A DNA stretch of 64,000 nucleotides from NCBI GenBank assembly GCA_963719135.1, contig CAVRAZ010000002.1, positions 510,036 to 574,035 of the forward strand. The letters run 5' to 3'. Within the stretch, counting starts at the first letter, position 1, and the number at the start of each line of letters is the position of its first letter. The position numbers and the translations under genes were made by a program. This DNA is from CAVRAZ01 sp963719135 (lineage in GTDB: Bacteria > Pseudomonadota > Gammaproteobacteria > DSM-19610). The notes under the pieces are model-generated. The model was given only the letters and a program-made list of their open reading frames with translations. It was not told where the DNA came from and searched no databases. Of this stretch, positions 1 through 9,606 are shown piece after piece.

Positions 1-183
1 CCGGCGCCCGCCACGGCCGGCCTGGGCAAAGAGACGCACCGCCCGGTGAATATTCCCCGCCGGGCACCGGCCCGCTTCGGGCGCATTCCCATAACGCATT
101 GAGACGTGGTTCGATTTGTCACTGGCACGGTCGATGCTTCGCGTCCGGCAAGACCGGCAATGCCCGTGACAGGAGCCCGACCC
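1..183 (+). promoter_or_regulatory. Upstream region of the moxR/bat operon with a possible sigma-54 promoter
   Basis: No gene is seen in the first 183 bases. At 123-137 the sequence TGGCACGGTCGATGC matches the -24/-12 sigma-54 promoter pattern (TGGCAC-N5-TTGC) with one mismatch. It would start transcription about 35 bases before the moxR ATG. The match could be chance in GC-rich DNA. Confidence 0.3.
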
Positions 184-1200
<1,017 letters not shown>

Positions 1201-1279
1201 TCGGCCCTGAACGCTATTGTCAGCCATTACGGGCGCGGATGACGCAGCGCTGCGTACCGCGCCCGGGGAGGGTGTTTCG

Positions 1280-2434
1280 ATGACCGATACGGACACCGTG
1301 CTTGTGGTGGGCGCCGGTCCGGTGGGACTCGTCGCGGCGCTCGAACTGACGCGCTTCGGACAGCCGGTGCGCATCATCGACGAACGGACGACGGCGTCGG
1401 CTTATTCCAAGGCCATCGGGATCAATACACGGACGCTGGAATTGCTGGAGCCGTCCGACGTGACGCGCCGGCTGCTGGAGCGCGGTATCAAGATTCCCAG
1501 AATCCGCTTCGGCGGCGGCCAGCGGCCGTTATTCGCCGTCGATTTTTCCAGGCTGCCGCACCGCTACAACTACATGCTGGGCCTGCCGCAGTCCGAAACC
1601 GAGCGGATTCTCGAAACGCGCCTGAACGAACTGGGCGTGTCGGTCGAGCGCGGCGTCCGCTTCGAGCAGTTGCGGCAGGCGCCGGATCACGTCGTGGCGG
1701 TCGTAGCGCAGGACGGGCACCGCACCGAAGTGAGCGCGCGCTATCTGATCGGCGCCGACGGTGCGCGCAGCCCGGTGCGCCATGCGCTGAACATCGGTTT
1801 TCCCGGGACCAGCATGCGCGTCTGGTGGAGTCTGGCCGACATCCGCGTGGACTCGCTCAGGGATCCCGACGCGGCGCAGGTCGTGTTCGGGCCCGACGGC
1901 GTCCTGTTCATGCTGCGTTTTCGGCGCAACGTCTACCGGGTCGCGAGCGACCGGCCCGGCGTGTTGTCCAGACTGCCGGCCGATCTGCGCGCGGGGGAAG
2001 TGCTGTGGCAGTCCGAGTTTCACGTGAGTCACCGCCAGGCCGCGCGCTACGCCAAAGACCGCGTCTTTCTCGCCGGCGACGCCGCGCACCTGCACTCGCC
2101 GCTGGGTGCGCGCGGCATGAACATGGGCGTCGAGGACGCCTGTACGCTGGCCGTGTGCATCGTCAACGACTGCGCGCGCCACTACGGGCGCAACCGGCAC
2201 CGGGCCGGCGCCGCCGCGATCCGGATGATCCGCGCGCAGACCCGGCTCGCCACGGCCGCGAATCCGCTGGCGCGCCTGGTGCGCGCGCAGGTGATGCCGC
2301 GCATGCTGCGGATCGGGCCGCTGCACGACGCGCTCGCGCGGCGCATGCTCGGCCTGGGTTACGAGACCGGCGACTGCGACCGGCTGGCGGTCGGTCGACG
2401 CGACGCCGGCTCGACACTGGCACACAAATTCTGA
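1280..2434 (+). CDS. FAD-dependent monooxygenase (PheA/TfdB/UbiH-like)
   Basis: The 384-residue product starts with a Rossmann nucleotide-binding fold (VLVVGAGPVGLVAALELTRF). It has a middle LIGADGARSPVR segment (the DG motif of flavoprotein hydroxylases) and a C-terminal GDAAHLHSPLGARGMNMGVED motif that binds the FAD ribityl chain. These three motifs define class A aromatic-ring hydroxylases. The substrate cannot be read from sequence. The start at 1280 follows a GGGGAGGG ribosome binding site. The gene sits inside the moxR-DUF58-Bat locus, where no flavoprotein is expected, so it was probably inserted. It is shorter than the 500-residue aromatic hydroxylases and lacks their C-terminal thioredoxin-like domain. 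Confidence 0.85.
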   Translation: MTDTDTVLVVGAGPVGLVAALELTRFGQPVRIIDERTTASAYSKAIGINTRTLELLEPSDVTRRLLERGIKIPRIRFGGGQRPLFAVDFSRLPHRYNYMLGLPQSETERILETRLNELGVSVERGVRFEQLRQAPDHVVAVVAQDGHRTEVSARYLIGADGARSPVRHALNIGFPGTSMRVWWSLADIRVDSLRDPDAAQVVFGPDGVLFMLRFRRNVYRVASDRPGVLSRLPADLRAGEVLWQSEFHVSHRQAARYAKDRVFLAGDAAHLHSPLGARGMNMGVEDACTLAVCIVNDCARHYGRNRHRAGAAAIRMIRAQTRLATAANPLARLVRAQVMPRMLRIGPLHDALARRMLGLGYETGDCDRLAVGRRDAGSTLAHKF

Positions 2435-2489
2435 CGGAGTGCGCAGCTGCCCTGTCGCCAGGCGGAAACTCAACCGGAGGTCCGATCAC

Positions 2490-3461
2490 ATGAACGTGCA
2501 CACACCAGGGTCCGACACCGCCGCCCGGCAGGAAAACGGTGTCCGCGTTTCGCCGGCCGAACTCATCGGCCTGCGCGAGGAGTCGCGGCGGCTGGATCTC
2601 ACGCCGCGCGGCAAGGTGCTGGCCACGCGCAGCGGCGGCCACCTGTCGCGCTTCCGCGGGCGCGGCATGGAATTCGACGAGTCGCGCATCTACGCGCCGG
2701 GCGACGACCCGCGCAACATGGACTGGAAGGTGACGGCGCGCAGCGGCAAGCCGCACGTCAAGCTCTACCGCGAGGAACGCGAACGCCCGGTCTGGCTGCT
2801 GGTCGATCTCGGCGCGAGCATGCGCTTCGGCACGCGCAGCGCGTTCAAGTCGGTGGCGGCCGCGCGCGCCGCCGCCTTGCTGGCCTGGGCGGCGACCGAG
2901 CGCGGCGATCGGGTCGGTGGCCTGATCTTCGACGAGACGCGGCACTATCAACAACCGCCGGCGCCGCGCACGCGCGGTCTGCTGCCGCTGCTCAATGCGC
3001 TCGCGCAGCCGCCGCTGGCGGGCGGCGACGGCGGTCACGGCGGATTGACCGGTGCGGCCGCACACCTGACACGGCTGGTGCGGCCCGGAAGCCTGGTGTT
3101 TCTGATCAGCGATTTCCTCGACGTGTTCGGCGACCCGGCGGTCTGGCTGGCGCGACTGGCCGAGCACAGCGAAGTGGTGCTGATCCACGTCGTCGATCCG
3201 GTGGAAATGATGGCGCCGCCGGCCGGACGCTATCCGGTCAGCGACGGCGTGCGGCGCGCGTTTCTCGACACGACGCGCGCGGCGCTGCGCGGCGCGTACG
3301 CGAGACGCTTCGCCGATCACGCTGCCTGGATGGATGCGCTGGCGCGGCGGAACCGGGTGCACCGCCTGCAACTGCGGACGGATGCAGTGCCGGGCAGCGT
3401 GCTGGCGAACGGCCTGCGCCCGCGCGGCAACGGTGCGGCCGCAGCCGGAGCGCGGCCATGA
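2490..3461 (+). CDS. DUF58 domain protein of the MoxR/Bat locus
   Basis: This 323-residue protein has the DUF58 signature segment FDESRIYAPGDDPRNMDWKV and a VWA-like C-terminal half with WLLVDLGASMRFG. Family members are encoded next to MoxR ATPases and are thought to work with them on envelope or stress targets; the exact role is unknown. The ATG at 2490 is chosen because ACCGGAGG lies just upstream. The 3' end overlaps the start of the DUF4381 gene by four bases (ATGA), so the two are translationally coupled. Confidence 0.9.
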   Translation: MNVHTPGSDTAARQENGVRVSPAELIGLREESRRLDLTPRGKVLATRSGGHLSRFRGRGMEFDESRIYAPGDDPRNMDWKVTARSGKPHVKLYREERERPVWLLVDLGASMRFGTRSAFKSVAAARAAALLAWAATERGDRVGGLIFDETRHYQQPPAPRTRGLLPLLNALAQPPLAGGDGGHGGLTGAAAHLTRLVRPGSLVFLISDFLDVFGDPAVWLARLAEHSEVVLIHVVDPVEMMAPPAGRYPVSDGVRRAFLDTTRAALRGAYARRFADHAAWMDALARRNRVHRLQLRTDAVPGSVLANGLRPRGNGAAAAGARP

Positions 3462-3952
3462 ACCCGGCGCTGGATACGTCCGCGCTGGCGAACCTGCGCG
3501 GCTATCGTCTGCCCGAACCGGTTTCCTGGTGGCCGCCGGCGCCGGGCTGGTGGCTGCTGGCCGCCGCCCTGGTGCTGGCGCTCGGCGCCGCGGCGTGGGT
3601 GCTGCTGCGCCGCCGTCGCCGGCGCGCCGCCTTGCGCGCCGCGCTGAAGGAACTCGATGCGCTCGCCGCGCACCGCGCCGCGCTGGATTCCGCCGCGTAT
3701 GCGCGGAGCCTGTCCCGACTGCTGCGCCGGTATGCGCTCATGCGCTTTCCGCGCCGCGCTGTGGCCGGTCTTGCCGGCGATGCCTGGCTGCGGTTCCTCG
3801 ATGACCGCGGCGGCGGCGAGGTGTTCACGCGCGGCGCCGGCCGCCGGCTGGGCGAGGAGTCCTTCCGGCCCGGCGGCGGCGAACCGGCGCCGCCGGAACT
3901 CGACCGGCTGGTGCGCGACTGGATCCTGCGCAACGCGGAGCGCGCGGCGTGA
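3458..3952 (+). CDS. DUF4381 membrane protein of the Bat locus
   Basis: This 164-residue protein has one membrane segment at about residues 28-48 (WWLLAAALVLALGAAAWVLL), followed by an arginine cluster. A soluble alpha-helical C-terminal region then faces the cytoplasm by the positive-inside rule. Position, size and layout match DUF4381 proteins, found between DUF58 and BatA in MoxR operons. It overlaps both neighbours by four bases. Function is unknown beyond this association. Confidence 0.85.
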   Translation: MNPALDTSALANLRGYRLPEPVSWWPPAPGWWLLAAALVLALGAAAWVLLRRRRRRAALRAALKELDALAAHRAALDSAAYARSLSRLLRRYALMRFPRRAVAGLAGDAWLRFLDDRGGGEVFTRGAGRRLGEESFRPGGGEPAPPELDRLVRDWILRNAERAA

Positions 3953-4983
3953 TCGCCGGAACGCCCGAACTGGCCTGGCCCTGGGTGCTGCTGGTGCTGC
4001 CGCTGCCCTGGGTGCTGCGCCGCCTGCTGCCGCCGGCGAAGCCGGCGGTCGGCGCCGCGCTCAAGGTTCCGTTTTTCGACAGCCTGCAGCGGTTGGGCAT
4101 GACCACCGCGGCCGTAGCGCGGCGCGGCCGGCAGGGGCTGGCGTGGCTGGCCTGGGTGCTGCTGGTGATCGCCGCAGCGCGCCCGCAATGGCTGGGCGAA
4201 CCGGTGAATCTGCCGGTTTCGGGGCGCGATCTTTTGCTGGCCGTCGATGTCTCAGGCAGCATGTCCGAACAGGATTACACATTGAACGGTCGGTCGGCCA
4301 CGCGCCTCAACGTCGTCAAGGCGGTGGCCGGCCGCTTCATCGAGCAACGCAGCGGCGACCGGCTCGGACTGGTGTTGTTCGGCAGCCGCGCGTACCTGCA
4401 GGCACCGCTGACCTACGATCGCAAGACCGTCGCACAGATGCTGGACGAGGCGGTGATCGGCCTGGCCGGCCGCGAAACCGCGATCGGCGACGCCATCGCG
4501 CTGGCGGTGAAACGGCTGCGCGATCAACCGGCCGACAACCGGGTGCTGATCCTGCTCACCGACGGCGCCAACACCGCCGGCAACATCGAACCGTTCACCG
4601 CTGCGCGGCTCGCGGCGGGCGCCGGCATACGCATCTACACCATCGGCGTCGGCGGCGGTCCGGTCGGCGTGCGCACGCCGTTCGGCATGTTGATGCGGCC
4701 GGGCAGCGACCTCGATCCCGATGCACTCAAGGCCATCGCGCAGGCGACCGGCGGCCGCTTCTTCGAAGCCACCAACACGGATCAGCTCAAGCAGGTATAC
4801 GCGCAGCTGGACAAGCTGGAACCGAGCATCCGCGACACGCGCACGTACCGCCCGGTGCGTGCGCTGTATTACTGGCCGGCGGGCGCGGCGCTGCTCATCG
4901 CGTTGTACCTGCTGCTGCAGGCGCAGGTCGGCGAACCCTTGCGGCGGCCGCCGCGGGAGACCGTTGTGCATGAGCCCGGCTGA
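3949..4983 (+). CDS. batA: BatA-like VWA domain protein
   Basis: The 344-residue protein has membrane segments at both ends: two near the N-terminus (WPWVLLVLPLPWVLRRLL and LAWLAWVLLVIAAARPQW) and one near the C-terminus (ALYYWPAGAALLIALYLLLQ). A VWA domain lies between, with an intact metal-ion-dependent adhesion site, DVSGSMS, and later LLTDGANTAG. It corresponds to BatA of the Bacteroides aerotolerance type locus. It starts with GTG at 3949 overlapping the DUF4381 stop. It probably acts at the cytoplasmic membrane with BatB and BatD. Confidence 0.9.
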   Translation: MIAGTPELAWPWVLLVLPLPWVLRRLLPPAKPAVGAALKVPFFDSLQRLGMTTAAVARRGRQGLAWLAWVLLVIAAARPQWLGEPVNLPVSGRDLLLAVDVSGSMSEQDYTLNGRSATRLNVVKAVAGRFIEQRSGDRLGLVLFGSRAYLQAPLTYDRKTVAQMLDEAVIGLAGRETAIGDAIALAVKRLRDQPADNRVLILLTDGANTAGNIEPFTAARLAAGAGIRIYTIGVGGGPVGVRTPFGMLMRPGSDLDPDALKAIAQATGGRFFEATNTDQLKQVYAQLDKLEPSIRDTRTYRPVRALYYWPAGAALLIALYLLLQAQVGEPLRRPPRETVVHEPG

Positions 4984-7156
4984 GTTTCATCTGCTGCGCC
5001 CCGAATGGCTGCTGGCGCTGCTGCCGCTGGCGCTGGGTCTGTGGCGGCTGGCGCGGGCCAGCGAGGGCACGCCCGCCTGGCGCGGTCTGGTCGACGCGCA
5101 TCTGCTGCCGCACCTGTTGGTCGGCGACAGCGTGCGCACTGCGCGCACGCCGCTGCTGCTGCTGGGCGTGGGCGGTCTGCTCGGCATTCTGGCGCTGGCC
5201 GGACCGGTCTGGCGACGGCTGCCGCAACCGGTGTACACGGCAAGCGCCGAGCGCGTCATCGTCGCCGACATTTCCGCCACGATGAACGCCACCGACGTTG
5301 CACCGTCGCGGCTCGCCCGCGCGCGCTTCGAGATCATGGATCTGCTCAGGCGCTTCAACGAGGGTCAGACCGCGCTGATCGCTTACGGCGCCGAACCCTA
5401 TGTGGTGTCGCCGCTGACCACCGATGCGCGGACCATCGCCGCGCAGGTGCCGGCGCTGTCGAGTGACCTGCTGCCGGTGCAGGGCGCGAAGCGCACCGAT
5501 CTCGCGCTCGCCGAAGCGGGCCGGCTGCTTGCCCAGGCCGGCAGTACGCACGGCGGTGTGATTCTGGTGACCGACGGCCTCGACCATCCGGCGGCGGCAC
5601 TGGAGGCGGCGCGCGCGCTGCGCGGCCAGGGCTATCGCGTCTCGGTGCTCGGCGTGGGCACGGCGCAGGGCGCGCCGGTGCCGGCGCCCGGCGGCGGTTT
5701 CCTGCAAGGCGCCGGCGGCAAGGTGCTGATGCCGGCGCTCGACACCGGCCCGCTGGCCTCGCTCGCGACCGCCGGCGGCGGGCGCTACGTGACGGCGACG
5801 GCGGACGACCGCAACGTCGATGCGCTGGCGCGCGAAGTAACGGGTGAACCGCGGGAGACCGCGACACAGGACAAACGCGAAACCGATCAATGGCGCGAGG
5901 AAGGTCCCTGGCTGCTGCTGGCCCTGTTGCCGTTCGCCGCGCTGGCGTTTCGCCGCGGCTGGCTCAGTCCGCTGCTGCTCGTGCTGCTGCTGGCGCCACC
6001 GCCGCCGGCACAAGCCTCGTGGTGGTCGTCGCTGTGGTCGCGGCCCGATCAGGCGGCCGCCCGGTTGCTGCAACAGGGCGATGCGCGCGAGGCCGCGCAA
6101 CGCTTCGAACGCCCCGACTGGCGCGCCGCGTCGGACTACGCGGCGGGCGAATATGCCGACGCGCTCAACGATCTCAAGACCATCGACGCCCCGACAGCCT
6201 GGTACGACCGGGGCAACACGCTGGCCAGAATGGGTTCGTTGCAGGACGCCGTCGACGCCTATGACCATGCGCTTGCCGCCAACCCGCGCGACGCGGACGC
6301 GAAGTACAACCGCGGTCTGGTCAAGCGGCTGCTGGAGGAGCAGCAGCGAAAGCAGCAGACACAGCCGCAGTCCGGGTCGAACAAGCAGCCCCCAGGCGAC
6401 AAGGGTGGCAAAGGTGCCGGCGCGCCGGAAGGCGGCAACACCGGCGAACCGGCCAAGGCGTCAACGTCGTCCGGACAGGCGGATCAGCCATCGACCGCCA
6501 GCGCGTCATCCGCAGACGGCGCGGCCGGTCGGTCGGGCGAACGCAATCAATCGAAGCAACAGCGCGCGCCGTCGGCGGAGGGACAGGCTCCGCAACCGGA
6601 ATCGCCGTCCAATGAAAGCGTCGGCACCGGTGCGACGCCGCGGGCGGCGCAAGACAACGCGGCTGGGGCGCAGGCCGACGATGCCCGGTCGAAAGACGCA
6701 CAGTCGAAAGACGCACAGTCGAAAGACGCACAGTCGAAAGACGCGCGGGCCAACGGGGCTCAGACGAATACGAACGAGACTCAGGCGAATGCGGCTCGGG
6801 CAAACCCGACGCAGGGCGACCAGGCGGACAAGCAGGGTGCGAACGGGGCCGCGCACGCGGCGTCTTCCGAACAGAATCTACAGTCTGCCGCGACCGGTGC
6901 CGGACAGCAGAATACCGCGGCGGGCGCCGCGCCGGCGAATTCGTCGCCGGCGCCCGGTGCGGCGCCCGGATTGGCCGACCTGCTGGGCAGCGCGCCGGCG
7001 CAGCCGCCGTCCGCTCGTGCCGCCGCTGTGCCGAAGCCGCTGACGGAAGCGCAGCAGGCGGTGGAGAACCAGCTCAATCAGGTCCCGGACGATCCGGCCG
7101 GTCTGCTGCGCCAGCGCTTTCTGCTCCAGCACCTGCGCCGCACCGGACAACTGTAA
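4970..7156 (+). CDS. batB: BatB-like VWA protein fused to a TPR and disordered tail (BatB-BatC fusion)
   Basis: The 728-residue protein starts at the ATG at 4970, overlapping batA by 14 bases. An N-terminal membrane segment and a VWA domain are followed by a membrane segment pair (WLLLALLPFAALAF, LSPLLLVLLLAPPPP). Next come tetratricopeptide-like repeats around AWYDRGNTLARMGSLQDAVDAY, then a long Gln/Ala/Ser-rich low-complexity tail. This merges what are separate BatB and BatC proteins elsewhere. The adhesion-site motif reads DISATMNATD, with Thr where the third ligand is usually Ser. The tail carries four tandem SKDAQ/R units encoded by a 15-base repeat. Confidence 0.88.
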   Translation: MSPAEFHLLRPEWLLALLPLALGLWRLARASEGTPAWRGLVDAHLLPHLLVGDSVRTARTPLLLLGVGGLLGILALAGPVWRRLPQPVYTASAERVIVADISATMNATDVAPSRLARARFEIMDLLRRFNEGQTALIAYGAEPYVVSPLTTDARTIAAQVPALSSDLLPVQGAKRTDLALAEAGRLLAQAGSTHGGVILVTDGLDHPAAALEAARALRGQGYRVSVLGVGTAQGAPVPAPGGGFLQGAGGKVLMPALDTGPLASLATAGGGRYVTATADDRNVDALAREVTGEPRETATQDKRETDQWREEGPWLLLALLPFAALAFRRGWLSPLLLVLLLAPPPPAQASWWSSLWSRPDQAAARLLQQGDAREAAQRFERPDWRAASDYAAGEYADALNDLKTIDAPTAWYDRGNTLARMGSLQDAVDAYDHALAANPRDADAKYNRGLVKRLLEEQQRKQQTQPQSGSNKQPPGDKGGKGAGAPEGGNTGEPAKASTSSGQADQPSTASASSADGAAGRSGERNQSKQQRAPSAEGQAPQPESPSNESVGTGATPRAAQDNAAGAQADDARSKDAQSKDAQSKDAQSKDARANGAQTNTNETQANAARANPTQGDQADKQGANGAAHAASSEQNLQSAATGAGQQNTAAGAAPANSSPAPGAAPGLADLLGSAPAQPPSARAAAVPKPLTEAQQAVENQLNQVPDDPAGLLRQRFLLQHLRRTGQL
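6689..6744 (+). repeat. 15-base tandem repeat inside batB
   Basis: The unit TCGAAAGACGCACAG is present about 3.7 times in direct tandem and encodes SKDAQ repeats in the disordered tail of the BatB-like protein. Because the unit length is a multiple of three, copy-number change would keep the frame. Confidence 0.9.
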
Positions 7157-7168
7157 GAGGACAGAGGC

Positions 7169-9055
7169 ATGTGGAGTATCAGGCTGAATCATCCATTTTC
7201 CGCCGGCATCCGCACCGGGCGGTCAGCATGGCCGGGCGTCCGCCCACTGCTCTGGCTGTTGTACTTTCTCTCCTCGACGGCGTTGGCCCAGGGTCTCGAC
7301 GCACGCCTCGACCGCACGCGCATCGCCGACGGCGAGACCGTCACCCTGCAGATCAGCGCAGCGGGTGACGCACAGGGTGCGCCCGACCTGAGTCCGCTCG
7401 ACGCGGACTTCGACATCGTCGACCAGGGGCAGAGCAGCCAGGTCAATATCATCAACGGGCGCATGTCCTCGACGCACGAATGGCGGATCGGCCTGCTGCC
7501 CAAGCGTGTAGGCGACCTGACGATACCCGCGTTGCATGTCGGCTCGCTGACCAGTCAGCCGCTGCACCTGACGGTGGCGCCGGCCGCCGACAGGGCCGGC
7601 GATGACACCGGGCAGCCCGTGCTGGTCGAGGTCGACGCCGATCCGGAAAACCCGTGGGTGCAGAGCCAGGTGACCTACAAGGTGCGCGTGCTGTCGCAAG
7701 CGCCCTTGCAGGCGGCGAGCCTGACCGAACCGCAGGCCGGCGACGCGATCGTACAGCGCCTGGGCGACGACAGGCGCTACGAAACGCAGCGCCACGGCGA
7801 AACCTACGACGTCATCGAGCGCAGCTACGCGATCTTCCCGCAGCACAGCGGCAAACTGCAGATCGAGGGCCCGGTGCTGACGACCAACGTCCCGGTGCAG
7901 GGCCGGCCCGGCCAGGGTTCGCGCGGGCGCCTGTTCGGCGGCGATCCCTTCGGCGATATCCGGCGCTTCTTCGGCCGGGATCCGTTCGCCGGTCTTCCCG
8001 ACGTCGGCGGTCTGTTCGAGGAAACGCGTCCGCTGCGCCTGCGCGGGCGCAGCCTGGCGTTCGACGTTCGCCCGCAGCCGGCCGCTGCGAAGGGCGCCTG
8101 GCTGCCGGCCAGGGACGTGACGCTGACCGAAAGCTGGTCGCCCGATCCGGCGACGTTCCGCGTCGGCGAACCGGTAACGCGCACCATCACCCTCACGACC
8201 AAGGGCTTGAGCGAAGCGCAGTTGCCGTCGCTGACGCCGCCCGTGCCGGCGGGACTCAAGCGCTACCCCGATCAGCCGGTGACCGAAACGCACGTCGACG
8301 GCGATGACATGATCGTGACGCGAACGTTCAAGGAGGCGCTGGTGCCGACGGCTTCGGGCGCGATGACGCTGCCCGAATTCAATCTGCCCTGGTGGGATAC
8401 GCAAACGCGGCAGACACGGATCGCGACGCTGGCGGCGGAACGCATCCAGGTATTACCGCCGGCGGGTGCCAGTGCGTCCGCTGCGCAACCCGCGCCGGCA
8501 GCGGCTGCCGAACCGCCTGTGGCACCGAATCAAGTGCCGGGAGCCGGCGCGCCGCTTTCCACGCCACCGGCGGTGTCGGCATCGACGCACTACTGGCCCT
8601 GGGTCGCTGCGCTGGCAGCGAGCGGCTGGCTCGTCACGCTGCTCGTCTGGTGGCGGACACGACGTCGTGCGCGGCGTGGCGCGCCTGCGTCGGACACCGG
8701 CGGTGCCGCGGCCGGCAGCGCGCGCCCGGTATCGCCGGCGCAGATCGAAGCGCGCATCCGGCGCGCCTGTCTGGCCAACGACGCCGCCGGCGCGCGCCGC
8801 GCGCTGCTCGACTGGGCGGCGCAGCGCTGGCCGGGACACGCGCCGCGCGGTCTGTCGGAACTGGCCGAGCGCCTGGCGACGAACGAGGCGCGTCCGGTGC
8901 TGGCCGCGCTCGACCGGGTGCTCTACGATAGCAACGCCCATCGCGCCTGGGACGGCCGCGCCGCCTGGTCAGTGCTGGAATGCGCATTCCGGAGCGCCGC
9001 TGTCGACCGCCGCGTACGCCAAAGCGACGCGCTGCCGGGTCTCTATCCACAATAA
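7169..9055 (+). CDS. batD: BatD-like protein (oxygen tolerance family)
   Basis: The 628-residue protein begins with a signal peptide (hydrophobic LLWLLYFLSSTALAQG, residues about 27-42). Immunoglobulin-like beta domains typical of BatD follow, then a C-terminal membrane segment (YWPWVAALAASGWLVTLLVW) and a short basic cytoplasmic tail. It ends the moxR-bat operon, 12 bases after batB, behind AGAGGACAGAGGC. BatD proteins are periplasmic, membrane-anchored partners of BatA/BatB, and a scaffolding role is inferred. The stop codon lies inside the left arm of a palindromic repeat. Confidence 0.9.
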   Translation: MWSIRLNHPFSAGIRTGRSAWPGVRPLLWLLYFLSSTALAQGLDARLDRTRIADGETVTLQISAAGDAQGAPDLSPLDADFDIVDQGQSSQVNIINGRMSSTHEWRIGLLPKRVGDLTIPALHVGSLTSQPLHLTVAPAADRAGDDTGQPVLVEVDADPENPWVQSQVTYKVRVLSQAPLQAASLTEPQAGDAIVQRLGDDRRYETQRHGETYDVIERSYAIFPQHSGKLQIEGPVLTTNVPVQGRPGQGSRGRLFGGDPFGDIRRFFGRDPFAGLPDVGGLFEETRPLRLRGRSLAFDVRPQPAAAKGAWLPARDVTLTESWSPDPATFRVGEPVTRTITLTTKGLSEAQLPSLTPPVPAGLKRYPDQPVTETHVDGDDMIVTRTFKEALVPTASGAMTLPEFNLPWWDTQTRQTRIATLAAERIQVLPPAGASASAAQPAPAAAAEPPVAPNQVPGAGAPLSTPPAVSASTHYWPWVAALAASGWLVTLLVWWRTRRRARRGAPASDTGGAAAGSARPVSPAQIEARIRRACLANDAAGARRALLDWAAQRWPGHAPRGLSELAERLATNEARPVLAALDRVLYDSNAHRAWDGRAAWSVLECAFRSAAVDRRVRQSDALPGLYPQ

Positions 9056-9162
9056 AGGGGCCGGATACACTCTCCGGTTACAGGCACTGCGCGGGGAATC
9101 GGGTGGTGTCGCGGCCGCAAGCTGGAAGATGCATCGCAGAAAATGTATCCGGCCTCTTTATT
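9051..9162. repeat. Palindromic repeat element at the end of the bat operon
   Basis: A 19-base arm at 9051-9069 is repeated in inverted form at 9144-9162 with one mismatch, enclosing about 74 bases. The arm core GGGGCCGGATAC also forms the terminator stem at 46641-46676, and GGGCCGGATAC occurs alone at 9783. The left arm overlaps the batD stop codon, so it may serve as a bidirectional terminator. It may also be a REP- or MITE-like mobile repeat. Confidence 0.6.
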
Positions 9163-9257
9163 GGGCCAAAGCCGGGGACAACAGCGCGAAGCGCGTTGAA
9201 CCCGCAAGGTGCGGCCCGAAGGGTGCGCCAAGCGGGCAATTCATTCGACGCAAGGCG

Positions 9258-9285
9258 CTGGATGCCGGTCTTCGCCGGCATGACG
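9258..9285. repeat. Dispersed palindromic repeat (CTGGATGCCGG...CCGGCATGACG type)
   Basis: The stretch forms a short hairpin, GATGCCGG-TCTT-CGCCGGCAT, and resembles the extragenic repeats common in proteobacteria. A close copy lies at 22168-22195. Similarity extends about 20 bases further right in both (GACGACTT.ATC.GAGAT), so it is a conserved unit of about 50 bases. Related copies are at 40771-40839. Confidence 0.6.
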
Positions 9286-9378
9286 ACTTGATCGGAGATC
9301 CCCGTGTCGAGTCTTACACAAGCGCCTGACCGACGCTGGTATCGCCCGATTACTTGCTGCTCAATGGCTCGCGCTGAG

Positions 9379-9606
9379 TTAAAAACCGAGCGCCCTGCGT
9401 ATCTGGCCCATCTGTTCGTCCCGGCGCTCCAGCTCGTGGATCAGCTTCGCTACCAGATTCGGACCCGCCGCATAAGCGCGTGCGTAACCCAGCTTGAATC
9501 CAAGTTTGGTTATTTCGCGGGCGAGATACTCCAGTTCTTCATCCTCCAGGCGACCCGCCTTACCGGCCAATACCTTCTTTGCTTCAGTTATCAGACTAGC
9601 GGTCAT
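9379..9606 (-). CDS. Small hypothetical protein
   Basis: I do not recognise this 75-residue gene. It is supported by a good ribosome binding site (GAAGAGGAT, 5 bases before the ATG) and by predicted long charged helices (AKKVLAGKAGRLEDEELEYL). No membrane segment, signal or cysteine motif is visible. It is monocistronic between two repeat-bearing intergenic regions. The helical, charged composition would suit a small DNA-binding or regulatory protein, but this is a guess. Confidence 0.6.
   Translation of the reverse strand: MTASLITEAKKVLAGKAGRLEDEELEYLAREITKLGFKLGYARAYAAGPNLVAKLIHELERRDEQMGQIRRALGF

Noticed and set aside
2163..3371. Long minus-strand open frame opposite the monooxygenase and DUF58 genes
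   Set aside because: The translation is Arg/Ala/Gln-rich without motifs, as expected for the opposite strand of GC-rich genes. The plus-strand proteins have clear domains.
6689..6744. CRISPR-like tandem repeat
   Set aside because: The 15-base units are directly adjacent without spacers and encode a protein repeat, so this is not a CRISPR array.
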